Positions 16,149 through 25,348 of a stretch of DNA of 64,000 nt are shown here, piece after piece; the first letter of the stretch is position 1, and every line of letters begins with the position of its first letter. The DNA lies in contig NZ_JAQIOY010000001.1 in NCBI RefSeq assembly GCF_028023555.1, positions 930,001 to 994,000 on the forward strand, given 5' to 3'. Origin of the DNA: Thalassococcus_A lentus. GTDB taxonomy: Bacteria; Pseudomonadota; Alphaproteobacteria; Rhodobacterales; Rhodobacteraceae. Below the pieces are notes generated by a model. That model saw only the letters and a program-made list of their open reading frames with translations, did no database searches and was not told the DNA's origin. The translations under genes were made by a program, and so were the position numbers.

Positions 16149-16960
16149 ACAGGACGCTGATTTTGGGCGGCATGCTGACCGGCCTGTTTGTTCTGGGTGC
16201 TGTTCTCAGCTTTTTCTGGACGCCGGGTGACGTGCAGGCGATGAACATCGCAGGCCGCCTGAAGCCGCCCAGCGCGGATCATTTCCTGGGAACGGATCAT
16301 TTTGGGCGAGACATTCTTTCAATGATCATGGTGGGCGCGCGCACATCGATTGCTGTTGCATTGGTGGCAGTTGGGATCGGAATGGGCCTTGGCGTGCCAT
16401 TGGGATTGGCGGCAGCAGCCTGGCGCGGTGGGTGGCTCGACGAAATCATCAGCCGAATGAACGATCTGATTTTCGCCTTTCCCAGTCTTGTCATTGCCAT
16501 TCTGATCACCGCCGTTTTTGGGGCTGGCGCCATCAATGCGATCATTGCGATTGGGATCTTCAATATCCCGGTTTTTGCCCGACTGACCCGCGGCGCTGCG
16601 CTGTCCTATTGGAGCCGGGAATTCATTCTTGCGGCACGGGTTGCGGGCAAAGGCCGGGCGCGGATCAGCGTCGAACATATTTTGCCGAACGTCACCAACC
16701 TGCTGATCGTGCAGGGTACGATCCAGTTCTCGCTGGGCATTCTGGCCGAAGCAGGTCTGAGCTATGTGGGGCTGGGCGCGCAGCCACCGATCCCCAGTTG
16801 GGGCAGAATGCTGGCGGATGCCCAGACGATGGTTGCGCTTGCACCGCATGTTGCGATCATTCCCGGACTTGCGATCGTGCTGATGGTTCTGGGCCTCAAC
16901 CTGCTTGGGGATGGTCTACGCGATCTTCTGGATCCAAGGCTCAGGGTTATTCGCACATGA
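16145..16960 (+). CDS. Peptide/nickel-type ABC importer permease (DppC-like)
   Basis: Second permease (271 aa). It shows the DppC pattern: HFLGTDHFGRDILSMIMVGA after the first helix, the EAA loop REFILAARVAGKGRARISVE, and the end SYVGLGAQPPIPSWGRMLAD. Both ends overlap the neighbours by four bases (ATGA), so it is translated with DppB and the fused ATPase. Confidence 0.92.
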   Translation: MNRTLILGGMLTGLFVLGAVLSFFWTPGDVQAMNIAGRLKPPSADHFLGTDHFGRDILSMIMVGARTSIAVALVAVGIGMGLGVPLGLAAAAWRGGWLDEIISRMNDLIFAFPSLVIAILITAVFGAGAINAIIAIGIFNIPVFARLTRGAALSYWSREFILAARVAGKGRARISVEHILPNVTNLLIVQGTIQFSLGILAEAGLSYVGLGAQPPIPSWGRMLADAQTMVALAPHVAIIPGLAIVLMVLGLNLLGDGLRDLLDPRLRVIRT

Positions 16961-18597
16961 CTCAAGCGCCTCCATTGCTGGAAATTTCGAACCTGTCCGT
17001 TGAGATCCGAGGCAAGCAGATCCTGCGGGATGTATCGCTTTCGATAGGCGCAGGTGAGATTGTTGCCCTGACCGGTGAATCCGGCTCGGGCAAGTCGATG
17101 ACGGCCTTTGCGACCATGGGGTTATTGCCGCAGATCGCCAGTGCGCGAGGCGGCATCGCTTTGTCGGGCGAGCCGTTGCTGGGCCAAAGCGAAAAACGTC
17201 TGTGTGAGATCAGAGGCGAACAAATCGGTATGATTTTTCAGGAGCCGATGACCGCGCTGAACCCGGTGCAGACCATTGGCCGTCAGGTTACGGAAACCAT
17301 CCGGATCCATACGGCGATGCCTCAAAACAAAGCGGAACAGAGGGCTGCTGAGGTTCTGACCCGTGTTGGTTTGCCCCCAGATGCGGTTCCGCTGGGGAGA
17401 TATCCACATGAACTGTCGGGTGGGCAACGCCAGCGTGTCGTGATTGCCATGGCCATTGCCTTGCGACCTGCTTTGCTGATTGCGGATGAGCCGACCACCG
17501 CATTGGACGTGACCACGCAGGCGCAAATTCTTGATCTTTTGCAAAAGTTGGTCCGCGAAGACGGCATGGCGTTGATGATGATCACACATGATCTGGCAGT
17601 GGTTTCAGACATGGCTGATCGCATCGCAGTCATGAACAACGGAGAGATCGTTGAGCAGGGCCCAACCCGGACGCTCTTTTCCGAAATGCGCCATCCCTAT
17701 ACGCGGGCCCTGTTCGAAGCTTCGACACACAGGGCTGATTTGGCCGAGGTCGACACCGATGAAACGCTTCTGAGCGTGCATGGGGTCAGCCGCGACTATC
17801 CGGTGCGCCGCACGGGCCTGTTTACCCCTAGGCGGATATTTCGCGCGGTCAAATCCGTTAGTTTTGACATCAACCGTGGTGAGCGGGTTGGTCTGGTCGG
17901 GGAAAGCGGTTGCGGCAAGTCAACGCTCACACGTGCCATTCTGGGGTTGGAGCCGGTTCAGGAAGGCACGATCACTTTGGACGGTCAGCCCGTTTTCTCG
18001 CAGGGACACCCGGATTTGTCCGTGCGGCGCAAAATTCAGGTCGTGTTTCAGGATCCTTACGGCAGCTTTAACCCCAGACACCGGGTTGAGCGGCTGATTA
18101 CTGAGCCATTCTACCTGCTGGACAGTCCACCAAACGGGGCTGAGCGAGAGCGCGCTGTTGCCGAGGCCCTTGAAGCTGTCGGTTTGAATGCAACAGATGC
18201 GGACAAGTACATACACGCGTTTTCCGGCGGTCAGCGTCAACGGATCGCCATTGCGCGCGCTTTGATTATCAAGCCTGAAATCATCGTGTTTGACGAAGCG
18301 GTTTCCGCCTTGGATGTGCGTGTCCGTGCTCAGATTCTGGATCTGATGGCACAGTTGAGCCGCGACTATGGGCTGACGTATCTGTTTATCAGCCATGACC
18401 TGTCTGTTGTGCGCAGCATCACCGATCGCGTTCTTGTCATGCAGGCCGGAGAAATCGTTGAGCAGGGTGAAACCGAACAGATATTTGAGCATCCGGCCCA
18501 CCCCTATACACAGAGTTTGATTGCGGCGGCGCCGCAGATGCCGAACTATGATCCCACCTCAAAAGGAGATCGCGATGCTTCCTCAAATCCCAATTGA
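16957..18597 (+). CDS. Fused dual ATPase of the peptide-type ABC importer (DppD-DppF type)
   Basis: A 546-aa protein with two complete ABC ATPase domains. Domain 1 (about residues 6-255) has GESGSGKSM, LSGGQRQR and LLIADEPTTALD. Domain 2 (about 268-530) has GESGCGKST, FSGGQRQR and IIVFDEAVSALD. In domain 2 the usual Pro of Walker B (DEPVSALD) is Ala. Each half keeps the C-terminal HPYTRALFEA / HPYTQSLIAAAP tail of oligopeptide ATPases. The fusion provides both nucleotide-binding sites for DppB/DppC. No substrate-binding protein gene is found next to it. Confidence 0.9.
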   Translation: MTQAPPLLEISNLSVEIRGKQILRDVSLSIGAGEIVALTGESGSGKSMTAFATMGLLPQIASARGGIALSGEPLLGQSEKRLCEIRGEQIGMIFQEPMTALNPVQTIGRQVTETIRIHTAMPQNKAEQRAAEVLTRVGLPPDAVPLGRYPHELSGGQRQRVVIAMAIALRPALLIADEPTTALDVTTQAQILDLLQKLVREDGMALMMITHDLAVVSDMADRIAVMNNGEIVEQGPTRTLFSEMRHPYTRALFEASTHRADLAEVDTDETLLSVHGVSRDYPVRRTGLFTPRRIFRAVKSVSFDINRGERVGLVGESGCGKSTLTRAILGLEPVQEGTITLDGQPVFSQGHPDLSVRRKIQVVFQDPYGSFNPRHRVERLITEPFYLLDSPPNGAERERAVAEALEAVGLNATDADKYIHAFSGGQRQRIAIARALIIKPEIIVFDEAVSALDVRVRAQILDLMAQLSRDYGLTYLFISHDLSVVRSITDRVLVMQAGEIVEQGETEQIFEHPAHPYTQSLIAAAPQMPNYDPTSKGDRDASSNPN

Positions 18598-20017
18598 TCC
18601 GTCGCAGATATTGATCGCTGGTCAGTGGCGCAAAACGGCGCAAACACTGGCATTGGGGAACCCATCGACCGGTGAAACGCTGTGCGATATCGCGCGGGCC
18701 ACCGAAGACGATGTGAATGACGCGGTAAATGCAGCGCAGGCCGCCTTGGAAGGTGCTTGGGGCCGTAGCACAGCCTTGGAACGCGGGCGCATTCTGACCC
18801 GGCTGGGCCAGTTGGTGCTGGAAAACGTTGAACTGCTGACCGAACTCGAAGCGTTGGATGTCGGCAAGCCAGTGACCCAAGCCCGTGCAGATGCGGTTGC
18901 CTTGGCGCGATACTGTGAGTTCTACGGCGGTGCGGCCGATAAGGTTCATGGCCAGACCATTCCTTATCTAGACGGGTACACGGTTTACACGCTGCGCGAG
19001 CCGCATGGCGTGACGGGGCATATCGTGCCTTGGAACTATCCCATGCAGATTATCGGCCGCTCTGTCGGCGCGGCGCTTGCGATGGGCAACGCTTGTGTTT
19101 TGAAACCAGCCGAAGACGCTTGCCTGACAGCTTTGATGTTTGCCCATCTGGCGCAATTGGCTGGGCTTCCGGATGGTGCGTTGAATGTTGTGCCGGGGCT
19201 CGGCGCCGAAGCGGGGGCCGCGCTGGCCCGCCATCCCAAGGTGCAACACCTGAGTTTTACCGGCTCGGTTGCAACCGGTGCTGCGGTGCAGATCGCCGCA
19301 GGAGCAAACGTGGTTCCGGTAACGTTGGAGTTGGGCGGCAAAAGCCCGCAAATCGTTTTTGACGATGCTGATCTTGATGATGCTCTGCCTTTTCTGGTCA
19401 ACGCGGGCCTGCAGAACGCGGGTCAGACTTGCTCTGCGTCTTCGCGTATCCTTGTGCAGCGCGGCGTGCTTGATGCTGTCATGTCCCGCATGGCAGAGGC
19501 CTACAAAGCCAAACGCATAGGCGCCGCGATGGATGATCCCGACATCGGCCCTTTGATAAATGCGCGGCAAAAGCAGCGGGTGCAGGCCTATCAGGAACGT
19601 GCTGCAGACCTGCCTTTGATCGCCGAAGCCAGCATTCGTTCTGATTTGCCCGATGGCCATTTTGTTCCGGCGCAATTGTATGGTCCGGTGGCGCCAGACC
19701 ACGCACTGGCACAGGAAGAGATTTTTGGCCCAGTGCAGGTCATCATTCCGTTTGATACCGAAGAGGAAGCGGTCCGTATTGCCAATGGAACCGACTATGG
19801 TCTGGTGGCCTCAGTCTGGACCCGCGATGGCGGGCGCCAGATGCGCCTTGCCCGCGCACTGCATTCAGGGCAAGTTTTCATCAACAATTACGGAGCCGGA
19901 GGCGGTGTGGAACTGCCTTTCGGCGGGGTCGGGAAATCCGGGCATGGCCGCGAGAAGGGTTTTGAGGCACTCTATGGGTTCTCGACATTGAAAACGGTGG
20001 CGTCCCGTCATGGCTAA
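18575..20017 (+). CDS. NAD(P)-dependent aldehyde dehydrogenase
   Basis: An ALDH superfamily enzyme of 480 aa that oxidises an aldehyde to the acid. The catalytic Cys is C286 in NAGQTCSASSR, the general base E252 in LELGGKSP, and the cofactor region is GHIVPWNYPMQ. Overall pattern is closest to betaine/phenylacetaldehyde-type ALDHs. The start at 18575 is clear: AAAAGGAG lies six bases upstream. It overlaps the ATPase gene by 23 bases, so substrate uptake and aldehyde oxidation look coupled. Confidence 0.92.
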   Translation: MLPQIPIDPSQILIAGQWRKTAQTLALGNPSTGETLCDIARATEDDVNDAVNAAQAALEGAWGRSTALERGRILTRLGQLVLENVELLTELEALDVGKPVTQARADAVALARYCEFYGGAADKVHGQTIPYLDGYTVYTLREPHGVTGHIVPWNYPMQIIGRSVGAALAMGNACVLKPAEDACLTALMFAHLAQLAGLPDGALNVVPGLGAEAGAALARHPKVQHLSFTGSVATGAAVQIAAGANVVPVTLELGGKSPQIVFDDADLDDALPFLVNAGLQNAGQTCSASSRILVQRGVLDAVMSRMAEAYKAKRIGAAMDDPDIGPLINARQKQRVQAYQERAADLPLIAEASIRSDLPDGHFVPAQLYGPVAPDHALAQEEIFGPVQVIIPFDTEEEAVRIANGTDYGLVASVWTRDGGRQMRLARALHSGQVFINNYGAGGGVELPFGGVGKSGHGREKGFEALYGFSTLKTVASRHG

Positions 20018-20525
20018 ACCTGTGCAATTCGTGCTTTTGCTGGGCCTTGCGTGCCTTGTGTCAGCTGTGTTTGGCGCGCTGCACAATCAGCTCAGCTATT
20101 CGGTTGGCGCTGGTTATTTCTACGAATTCAAGTTTCCGCAGTTCGGGGTTACGGAAGATCTTCAAAACCGTCTTGGAGCCGCCTTGGTCGGTGTCAGGGC
20201 AAGTTGGTGGATGGGCTTGATGCTCGGGGTGCCGGTGTTTGGTCTCGCCTGCGTGCTTTTGCCGTCGTCCCGTGTCATGCCTGTGGGTGTCGCAGCGATT
20301 GTTATCGCGATGATTTGCACCCTGATTGGCGCGATGATCGGGTTGGTTCTGGGGCTCTATGCGCCGCAGGTTGCCGATCAGTTGCCTTTGCCTTCAGGGA
20401 TCAGTGATGAGGGGAGCTTTTTGCGCGCGGCCCTCATGCATGAGGGTGCATACTTCGGCGCGGGCTTTGGCTTGCTGGCCGGGCTTTGGGTTGTGTGGGG
20501 TGCACGCAAACCGGCGTCTGCCTGA
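20010..20525 (+). CDS. Unknown four-helix membrane protein in the catabolic operon
   Basis: A 171-aa protein that I cannot assign to a named family. It has an N-terminal hydrophobic segment (about 5-24), two central helices (about 66-85 and 91-116) and a C-terminal helix (about 145-164). A conserved-looking hydrophilic part follows helix 1 (NQLSYSVGAGYFYEFKFPQF). It overlaps the ALDH gene by eight bases, so it belongs to the operon. It might be an accessory membrane subunit, but nothing in the sequence proves this. Confidence 0.7.
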   Translation: MAKPVQFVLLLGLACLVSAVFGALHNQLSYSVGAGYFYEFKFPQFGVTEDLQNRLGAALVGVRASWWMGLMLGVPVFGLACVLLPSSRVMPVGVAAIVIAMICTLIGAMIGLVLGLYAPQVADQLPLPSGISDEGSFLRAALMHEGAYFGAGFGLLAGLWVVWGARKPASA

Positions 20526-20556
20526 TAATAATCAACAAAACGGGAGGTCAGTGAAC

Positions 20557-21297
20557 ATGCGACTGGATGGAAAAACAGCCATTGTGACCGGAGCGGGCTC
20601 TGGTTTCGGTGCGGGCATCGCACGACGGTTTGTGTCTGAAGGGGCGCAAGTGATGGTCGCTGACATCAACGCGCAAAATGCGCAGGGTGTAGCCGAAGAA
20701 TTCGGCGGTATTGCGCATCATGTCGACGTTTCGGATGGCGAGAGTGTTGATGCAATGGTGCAGCGCGCGATAGACGTCATGGGGCATGTCGATATCCTCG
20801 TGAACAATGCCGGCGTCACGCATCTTCCTGCCCCGATGGAAACCATCAGCGAAGAAGATTTTGACCGCGTTTTTGCCGTGAATTGCAAATCGGTCTATCT
20901 GGCCGCGCGCAGTCTTGTGCCACACATGAAGGAACGCGGAACTGGGGCGATCCTGAATATTGCATCCACGGCTGGCGTTTCCCCGCGCCCGCGGCTCAAC
21001 TGGTACAACGCATCCAAAGGCTGGATGAACACGGCGACCAAGGCCATGGCGGTGGAACTGGCCCCGGACGGAATTCGGGTGAACGCGGTGAACCCTGTTG
21101 CTGGCGAAACGCCACTATTGAAGAGCTTTATGGGTGAGGACACCCCCGAAGTGCGCGCCAAATTTCTTTCGACCATTCCACTGGGCCGGTTCTCGAATCC
21201 CGAGGATATGGCCAATGCTGCGCTTTACCTGTGTTCGGACGAAGCGAGCATGGTGACCGGGGTTTGCATGGAAGTTGACGGCGGGCGCTGCATCTGA
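20557..21297 (+). CDS. Short-chain dehydrogenase/reductase (FabG-like)
   Basis: Classical SDR of 246 aa. Cofactor motif TGAGSGFGAGIA, NNAG motif, catalytic Ser in NIASTAG and YNASK (Tyr/Lys) are all present, and the NAD preference is suggested by Asp in MVADIN. GGGAGG lies nine bases before the ATG at 20557; an in-frame GTG six bases earlier is less likely. It probably oxidises an alcohol intermediate to a ketone or aldehyde within the operon. Confidence 0.9.
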   Translation: MRLDGKTAIVTGAGSGFGAGIARRFVSEGAQVMVADINAQNAQGVAEEFGGIAHHVDVSDGESVDAMVQRAIDVMGHVDILVNNAGVTHLPAPMETISEEDFDRVFAVNCKSVYLAARSLVPHMKERGTGAILNIASTAGVSPRPRLNWYNASKGWMNTATKAMAVELAPDGIRVNAVNPVAGETPLLKSFMGEDTPEVRAKFLSTIPLGRFSNPEDMANAALYLCSDEASMVTGVCMEVDGGRCI

Positions 21298-21386
21298 GCC
21301 AGGCTTTACCTGCGTAAATCGTAGGCAGACCGCTCTGTGCCTGCCTGAGTGGTCCTGTCAGCCTGAACGGAACCGAGGAGAAACCA

Positions 21387-22064
21387 ATGCCCATCACGAC
21401 CTGTGTTTTCGACGCGTACGGCACCCTGTTTGACGTTGCCGCAGCCGCCCGAATTGCTGCTCAGGAACCGGGGCGGGCGGCCTTGGCTGATTGTTGGCCG
21501 GTGTTGGCTGAAGATTGGCGTCGCAAACAGCTTGAATACAGTTGGCTCAGGGCCGTGACGGGTGACTATGTCCCGTTTTGGCAGGTGACCAAGGACGGTC
21601 TCGACTGGGCGATGGAGCGTGCCGGTCTTGATGATCTGGAACTGCGCGAACGTCTGCTGGCGCTCTATTGGGAATTGGCGCCATACCGCGAGGTGCCGAT
21701 GATGCTGGCCCAGCTCAAAGCGATGGGAAAAACCTGTGCAATCCTGTCGAATGGGTCCAAGGACATGTTGGATGGCGCGGTTGACAGTGCCGGCATTGGC
21801 GAGTTCCTCGATGGGGTGCTTTCAGTCGAAGAGGTGGGGATATTCAAGCCTGCCTCAGCGGTTTACGACATGGTTGGTGATCGCTTTGACTGCGCACCGC
21901 AGGATGTGTTGTTCGTGTCTTCAAATGGCTGGGATGCCGCGGGTGCGGCGGCCTATGGTTTTCAAACCGTTTGGGTGAACCGGGCGGGGCAGCCAATGGA
22001 CCGGCTGATGGCCGAACCTGCACATGTGTTGACAGATTTGACCACGATTCCGGAGTTGGTGTGA
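21387..22064 (+). CDS. (S)-2-haloacid dehalogenase-type HAD hydrolase
   Basis: A 225-aa HAD protein with the signature of type II L-2-haloacid dehalogenases: nucleophile D9 in FDAYGTLFDV, WRRKQLEYSWL (residues 44-54, containing the halide-binding Arg), SNGS at 121-124, K154 and SSNGWDAAGA at 178-187. These would convert an S-2-haloacid into an R-2-hydroxyacid. The match goes beyond the generic HAD fold, so dehalogenation is credible, though some relatives act on other substrates. The next gene starts in its stop codon (TGATG). Confidence 0.85.
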   Translation: MPITTCVFDAYGTLFDVAAAARIAAQEPGRAALADCWPVLAEDWRRKQLEYSWLRAVTGDYVPFWQVTKDGLDWAMERAGLDDLELRERLLALYWELAPYREVPMMLAQLKAMGKTCAILSNGSKDMLDGAVDSAGIGEFLDGVLSVEEVGIFKPASAVYDMVGDRFDCAPQDVLFVSSNGWDAAGAAAYGFQTVWVNRAGQPMDRLMAEPAHVLTDLTTIPELV

Positions 22065-22885
22065 TGCCCAAGTTCGAAACATCTGACGGATTGTCGTTGC
22101 ACTACGAAGATCAGGGTGAAGGCATTCCCTTGCTCTGTCTTGCTGGTTTGACCCGGGACACGCATGATTTTGATTATGTCGCGCCGCATCTTGCCGATGT
22201 GCGCCTTGTCCGGATGGACTACCGGGGCAGAGGGCAATCGGATTGGGGGCCGCATGAAAGTTATCAAATACCGATCGAAGCCCGGGACGCGATCGAGTTG
22301 CTCGATCATCTGGGAATCGACAAAGCCGCGGTCTTGGGAACATCACGCGGTGGTCTGATCGCCATGGTTTTGGCGGCGACAGCCAAGGACAGGCTGACCG
22401 GTGTCGCCTTGAACGACATCGGACCCGAAATAGCGGCGAGCGGTCTGGATGTGATCAAGGGATATTTGGGGCGCAATCCACCGTTCAAGAGTTTCGAGGA
22501 GGCCGCCGAGAAGCGGGCAGCGGCGATGACCGCGTTCGAAGACGTGCCGGCTGAACGGTGGCTAAACGAAGCCCGCATTCTTTATCGCGAAGGGCAAGAC
22601 GGGCTGGTCATTCCGTATGATCCAAAATTGCGGGATGCTGTGCTGGGTGGGGGCGCGCAACCTGCCCCGGATCTCTGGCCTTTGTATGACACGCTTTCAG
22701 GTTTGCCACTCTGCGCAATCCGGGGCGCAAATTCTGACCTTCTGAGCGAAGACTGTTTTGCCGAAATGCAAAACAGACGGCCTGACATGGTTGCCGTTGA
22801 AGTGCCCGGTCGGGGGCATATCCCGTTTTTGGATGAACCGGAGTCGCTGGATGCTTTGGGCCGTTGGCTGGCGATGCTGCGCTAG
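22064..22885 (+). CDS. Alpha/beta hydrolase
   Basis: A 273-aa alpha/beta-hydrolase fold enzyme. The nucleophile elbow is GTSRGG (S94), the oxyanion/HG-equivalent region is CLAGLTRDT, the DYRGRGQSDW block is typical, and the catalytic His is in PGRGHIPFLDEPE near the end. It probably hydrolyses an ester, lactone or enol-lactone. The start overlaps the dehalogenase stop; its own stop overlaps the convergent truB stop by four bases. Confidence 0.88.
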   Translation: MPKFETSDGLSLHYEDQGEGIPLLCLAGLTRDTHDFDYVAPHLADVRLVRMDYRGRGQSDWGPHESYQIPIEARDAIELLDHLGIDKAAVLGTSRGGLIAMVLAATAKDRLTGVALNDIGPEIAASGLDVIKGYLGRNPPFKSFEEAAEKRAAAMTAFEDVPAERWLNEARILYREGQDGLVIPYDPKLRDAVLGGGAQPAPDLWPLYDTLSGLPLCAIRGANSDLLSEDCFAEMQNRRPDMVAVEVPGRGHIPFLDEPESLDALGRWLAMLR

Positions 22886-23790
22886 ACCGTATTAAAAACG
22901 CGGCTTGGGTGTAGCTCGCCCGCCTTGAAGACACCGACGGCAACAGCCCGACCATCCAGAGAGGCCCAGGCTTCGTCGCCGTATTCAACATTTGATGCGA
23001 TGACCATTCCGGGATTGCCATTGCGCAAACGCGTGGCGCCTTCCGGAGTACACGGCAATTCAGGCAGATCGCACAGACCGGTTTCCAGCGGCTGAATATG
23101 GCTATCCAATTCGGGCGCATGGGCCATCGCATCCACGTCTTCGATCGACAATCCGTCTTCGGCGTCAAAGGGGCCGGACCAGATGCGACGCAGCCGCAGC
23201 ACGTGCCCATGGCAGCCCAATGCTTTGCCGAGATCCCGTGCGATAGACCGCACATAACCGCCTTTGCCGCAGGTCATTTCCAATTCCACGTGATCGGCAT
23301 CAGGGCGGTCCGTAAGCAACAGTTCCTCAACCCAAAGAGGCCGTGCGGCGATGTCCATTTCTTCGCCATCCCGCGCCCTTTTGTAGGCACGCTCACCGTC
23401 AATCTTGACCGCCGAAAACTGCGGAGGCACCTGCTGAATTTCGCCGATGAACTGGCTGAGGGCTTCCTTGATCTCATCATCGCTTGGACGCAGGTCAGAT
23501 GATGCAATGACTTCGCCCTCTGCGTCGTCTGTGTTTGTCGCTTGGCCCAATTTGACAACGAACCGATAGGCTTTCAGAGCGTCGGTGATGTAGGGCACTG
23601 TTTTCGTGGCTTCGCCCAGCGCAACGGCCAGCACACCTGTCGCTTCCGGATCAAGAGTTCCGGCGTGGCCAGCCTTTTTGGCCTGTAAGGCCCAGCGGAC
23701 CTTGTTGACCACCGCTGTCGACGTCATGCCCGCAGGCTTGTCGATGACAAGCCAGCCAGAAATATCGCGTCCCTTGCGCTTGCGTGCCAT
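22882..23790 (-). CDS. truB: tRNA pseudouridine-55 synthase TruB
   Basis: Makes pseudouridine 55 in the T loop of tRNAs. The 302-aa protein shows GWLVIDKPAGMTS, catalytic Asp in HAGTLDPEATGVL and the KGGYVRSIARDLG block. The C-terminal domain is present. Start at 23790 has GAGGA upstream. Often truB lies in the infB-rbfA operon, but here it stands alone next to yghU. Confidence 0.96.
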   Translation of the reverse strand: MARKRKGRDISGWLVIDKPAGMTSTAVVNKVRWALQAKKAGHAGTLDPEATGVLAVALGEATKTVPYITDALKAYRFVVKLGQATNTDDAEGEVIASSDLRPSDDEIKEALSQFIGEIQQVPPQFSAVKIDGERAYKRARDGEEMDIAARPLWVEELLLTDRPDADHVELEMTCGKGGYVRSIARDLGKALGCHGHVLRLRRIWSGPFDAEDGLSIEDVDAMAHAPELDSHIQPLETGLCDLPELPCTPEGATRLRNGNPGMVIASNVEYGDEAWASLDGRAVAVGVFKAGELHPSRVFNTV

Positions 23791-23857
23791 GCCGTGTCCT
23801 CGCCTGTTCCGCGGCCTTTTTGGGGCCGTGCTAGAAGGCGGCGGGGTAACAAGGCCA

Positions 23858-23881
23858 CCGGGGCCTGTCAATCGGCCCCGG
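23858..23881 (-). terminator. Stem-loop between yghU and truB
   Basis: Perfect CCGGGGCC / GGCCCCGG stem with an eight-base loop, 17 bases after the yghU stop. No U run, so it is a weak or Rho-assisted terminator at best. Confidence 0.4.
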
Positions 23882-23897
23882 GTCTTCGCATGATCAC

Positions 23898-24752
23898 TCA
23901 GGACTTGGCGATGGTATCCATGATTGCATCGATGTCTGCGGCGGAATGGCGTTCTGCCAACGCAGGTTCATCTTCGCTGACCTTGTTCACGATCCGGCCA
24001 CGTTGCACCGCAGGCCGTTCAAGGATTTCGTCCGCCCAACGAATGACGTTTTTGTAGATGCCCACGTCCAGAAACTCTCCGGCGTTGTAGCTTTGGCCAT
24101 GAACTGTCCGGCCGTACCAAGGCCAGATCGCCATATCGGCGATCGTGTAGTCATCGCCCGAGATGAAACGCCGATCTGCCAGCGCTCGGTCCAGAACGTC
24201 CAACTGACGTTTAACTTCCATGGCAAAACGGTTGATCGGGTACTCCATGGGGTAGGGGGCATAGGCGTAGAAATGTCCAAAGCCGCCGCCCAGATAGGGC
24301 GCGCTGCCCATTTGCCACATCAACCAAGACAGCATTTCAGCCCGGTTTTCTGCTTTGCCCTGAAAAGCGTTAAATTTTTCCGCCAAATGCATCAGGATTG
24401 CCGCGGACTCAAAAACACGTACGGGCTTGTCGCCCGAGCGGTCCATCAAGGCCGGGATCTTGGAATTAGGGTTCACATCCACGAACCCACTGCCGAATTG
24501 ATCCCCTTTTCCGATGTTGATCAGCCAGGCGTCGTATTCGGCGTCATGCCCCGCAGCCAGCAGCTCTTCGAACATGATCGTGACCTTCTGACCGTTCGGC
24601 GTTGCCAAGGAATAGAGCTGAAACGGATGCTCGCCTACAGGCAGTTCCTTGTCGTGGGTCGCACCTGCAATGGGCCGGTTGATGGAGGCAAATGTACCGC
24701 CGCTTTCCTGTTCCCATTTCCAGACTTTGGGAGGGGTGTAGGTTTCGGTCAT
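23898..24752 (-). CDS. yghU: Glutathione-dependent disulfide-bond oxidoreductase (YghU-type GST)
   Basis: A 284-aa nu-class GST-like protein. Conserved blocks are INRPIAGATHDKELPVG, the N-terminal thioredoxin fold (FQLYSLATPNGQKVTIM), VNPNSKIPAL, FESAAILMHLAEKF and the C-terminal WPWYGRTVHG. Members bind two glutathiones and reduce disulfides or peroxides. The length fits the family. It is apparently monocistronic. Confidence 0.92.
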   Translation of the reverse strand: MTETYTPPKVWKWEQESGGTFASINRPIAGATHDKELPVGEHPFQLYSLATPNGQKVTIMFEELLAAGHDAEYDAWLINIGKGDQFGSGFVDVNPNSKIPALMDRSGDKPVRVFESAAILMHLAEKFNAFQGKAENRAEMLSWLMWQMGSAPYLGGGFGHFYAYAPYPMEYPINRFAMEVKRQLDVLDRALADRRFISGDDYTIADMAIWPWYGRTVHGQSYNAGEFLDVGIYKNVIRWADEILERPAVQRGRIVNKVSEDEPALAERHSAADIDAIMDTIAKS

Positions 24753-24871
24753 GGCGGGCTCCTTTACTGTTTGGATGCAACGTAAACGGCACAGAGCAAA
24801 TTGCCACTACCTGTCACGCAAATGACGGTTGTGTGAGAAGGCCTGCTCTGGGCTGATCCGGTGGCCGAAGT

Positions 24872-25303
24872 TCAAAGAACGCCAATTTCAGCCAGCGCGC
24901 CGGCCAGTTCCGGGGGCAGGGCTTCTTCGCTTTGCCGACCTTTGGGCAAATCGGGTGGCGCGTCGTTGACCGGCAGGTAGCGCCAACCTTGGAATGGACG
25001 TTTCGGTGCTGTGGTGGTTCGGATCAGACCGGGTTCCAGAACAATGGCGCATCGGTCTTTGCCGTCCGCGCCCGTCACCCGATCCATCCGTGCAATGCGC
25101 TGGCGACATTGGATCAACCCCTTGATAACCCAGTAGATTGAACCACCGTTGAGGATCTCGGCTTCTCTGCGCGGCCACATACGCGTCACGTGTCGGGGCA
25201 GACCATCGTCAAAGCGCTGGGCATAGGTGGTCTGCCACGCCGTCAGCGACTCAACGCTTTCGGTGCCGACGCTCAGTTTTACAAGATGAACGCAGTTATC
25301 CAC
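24872..25303 (-). CDS. DUF1489 family protein
   Basis: Soluble 143-aa protein matching alphaproteobacterial DUF1489: VHLVKLSVGTESVESLTAWQ at the start, RMWPRREAEIL, GSIYWVIKGLIQCRQRI and GWRYLPVNDAPPDL near the end. I use a GTG start at 25303, which gives the usual length and a family-like N-terminus and has GGAAG upstream; a longer reading frame has no family support. Function unknown. It is divergent from nrdJ. Confidence 0.8.
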   Translation of the reverse strand: MDNCVHLVKLSVGTESVESLTAWQTTYAQRFDDGLPRHVTRMWPRREAEILNGGSIYWVIKGLIQCRQRIARMDRVTGADGKDRCAIVLEPGLIRTTTAPKRPFQGWRYLPVNDAPPDLPKGRQSEEALPPELAGALAEIGVL

Positions 25304-25348
25304 AGATTCTTCCCCAGCCAACGCACAATATGGTATAACAACGGCTCT

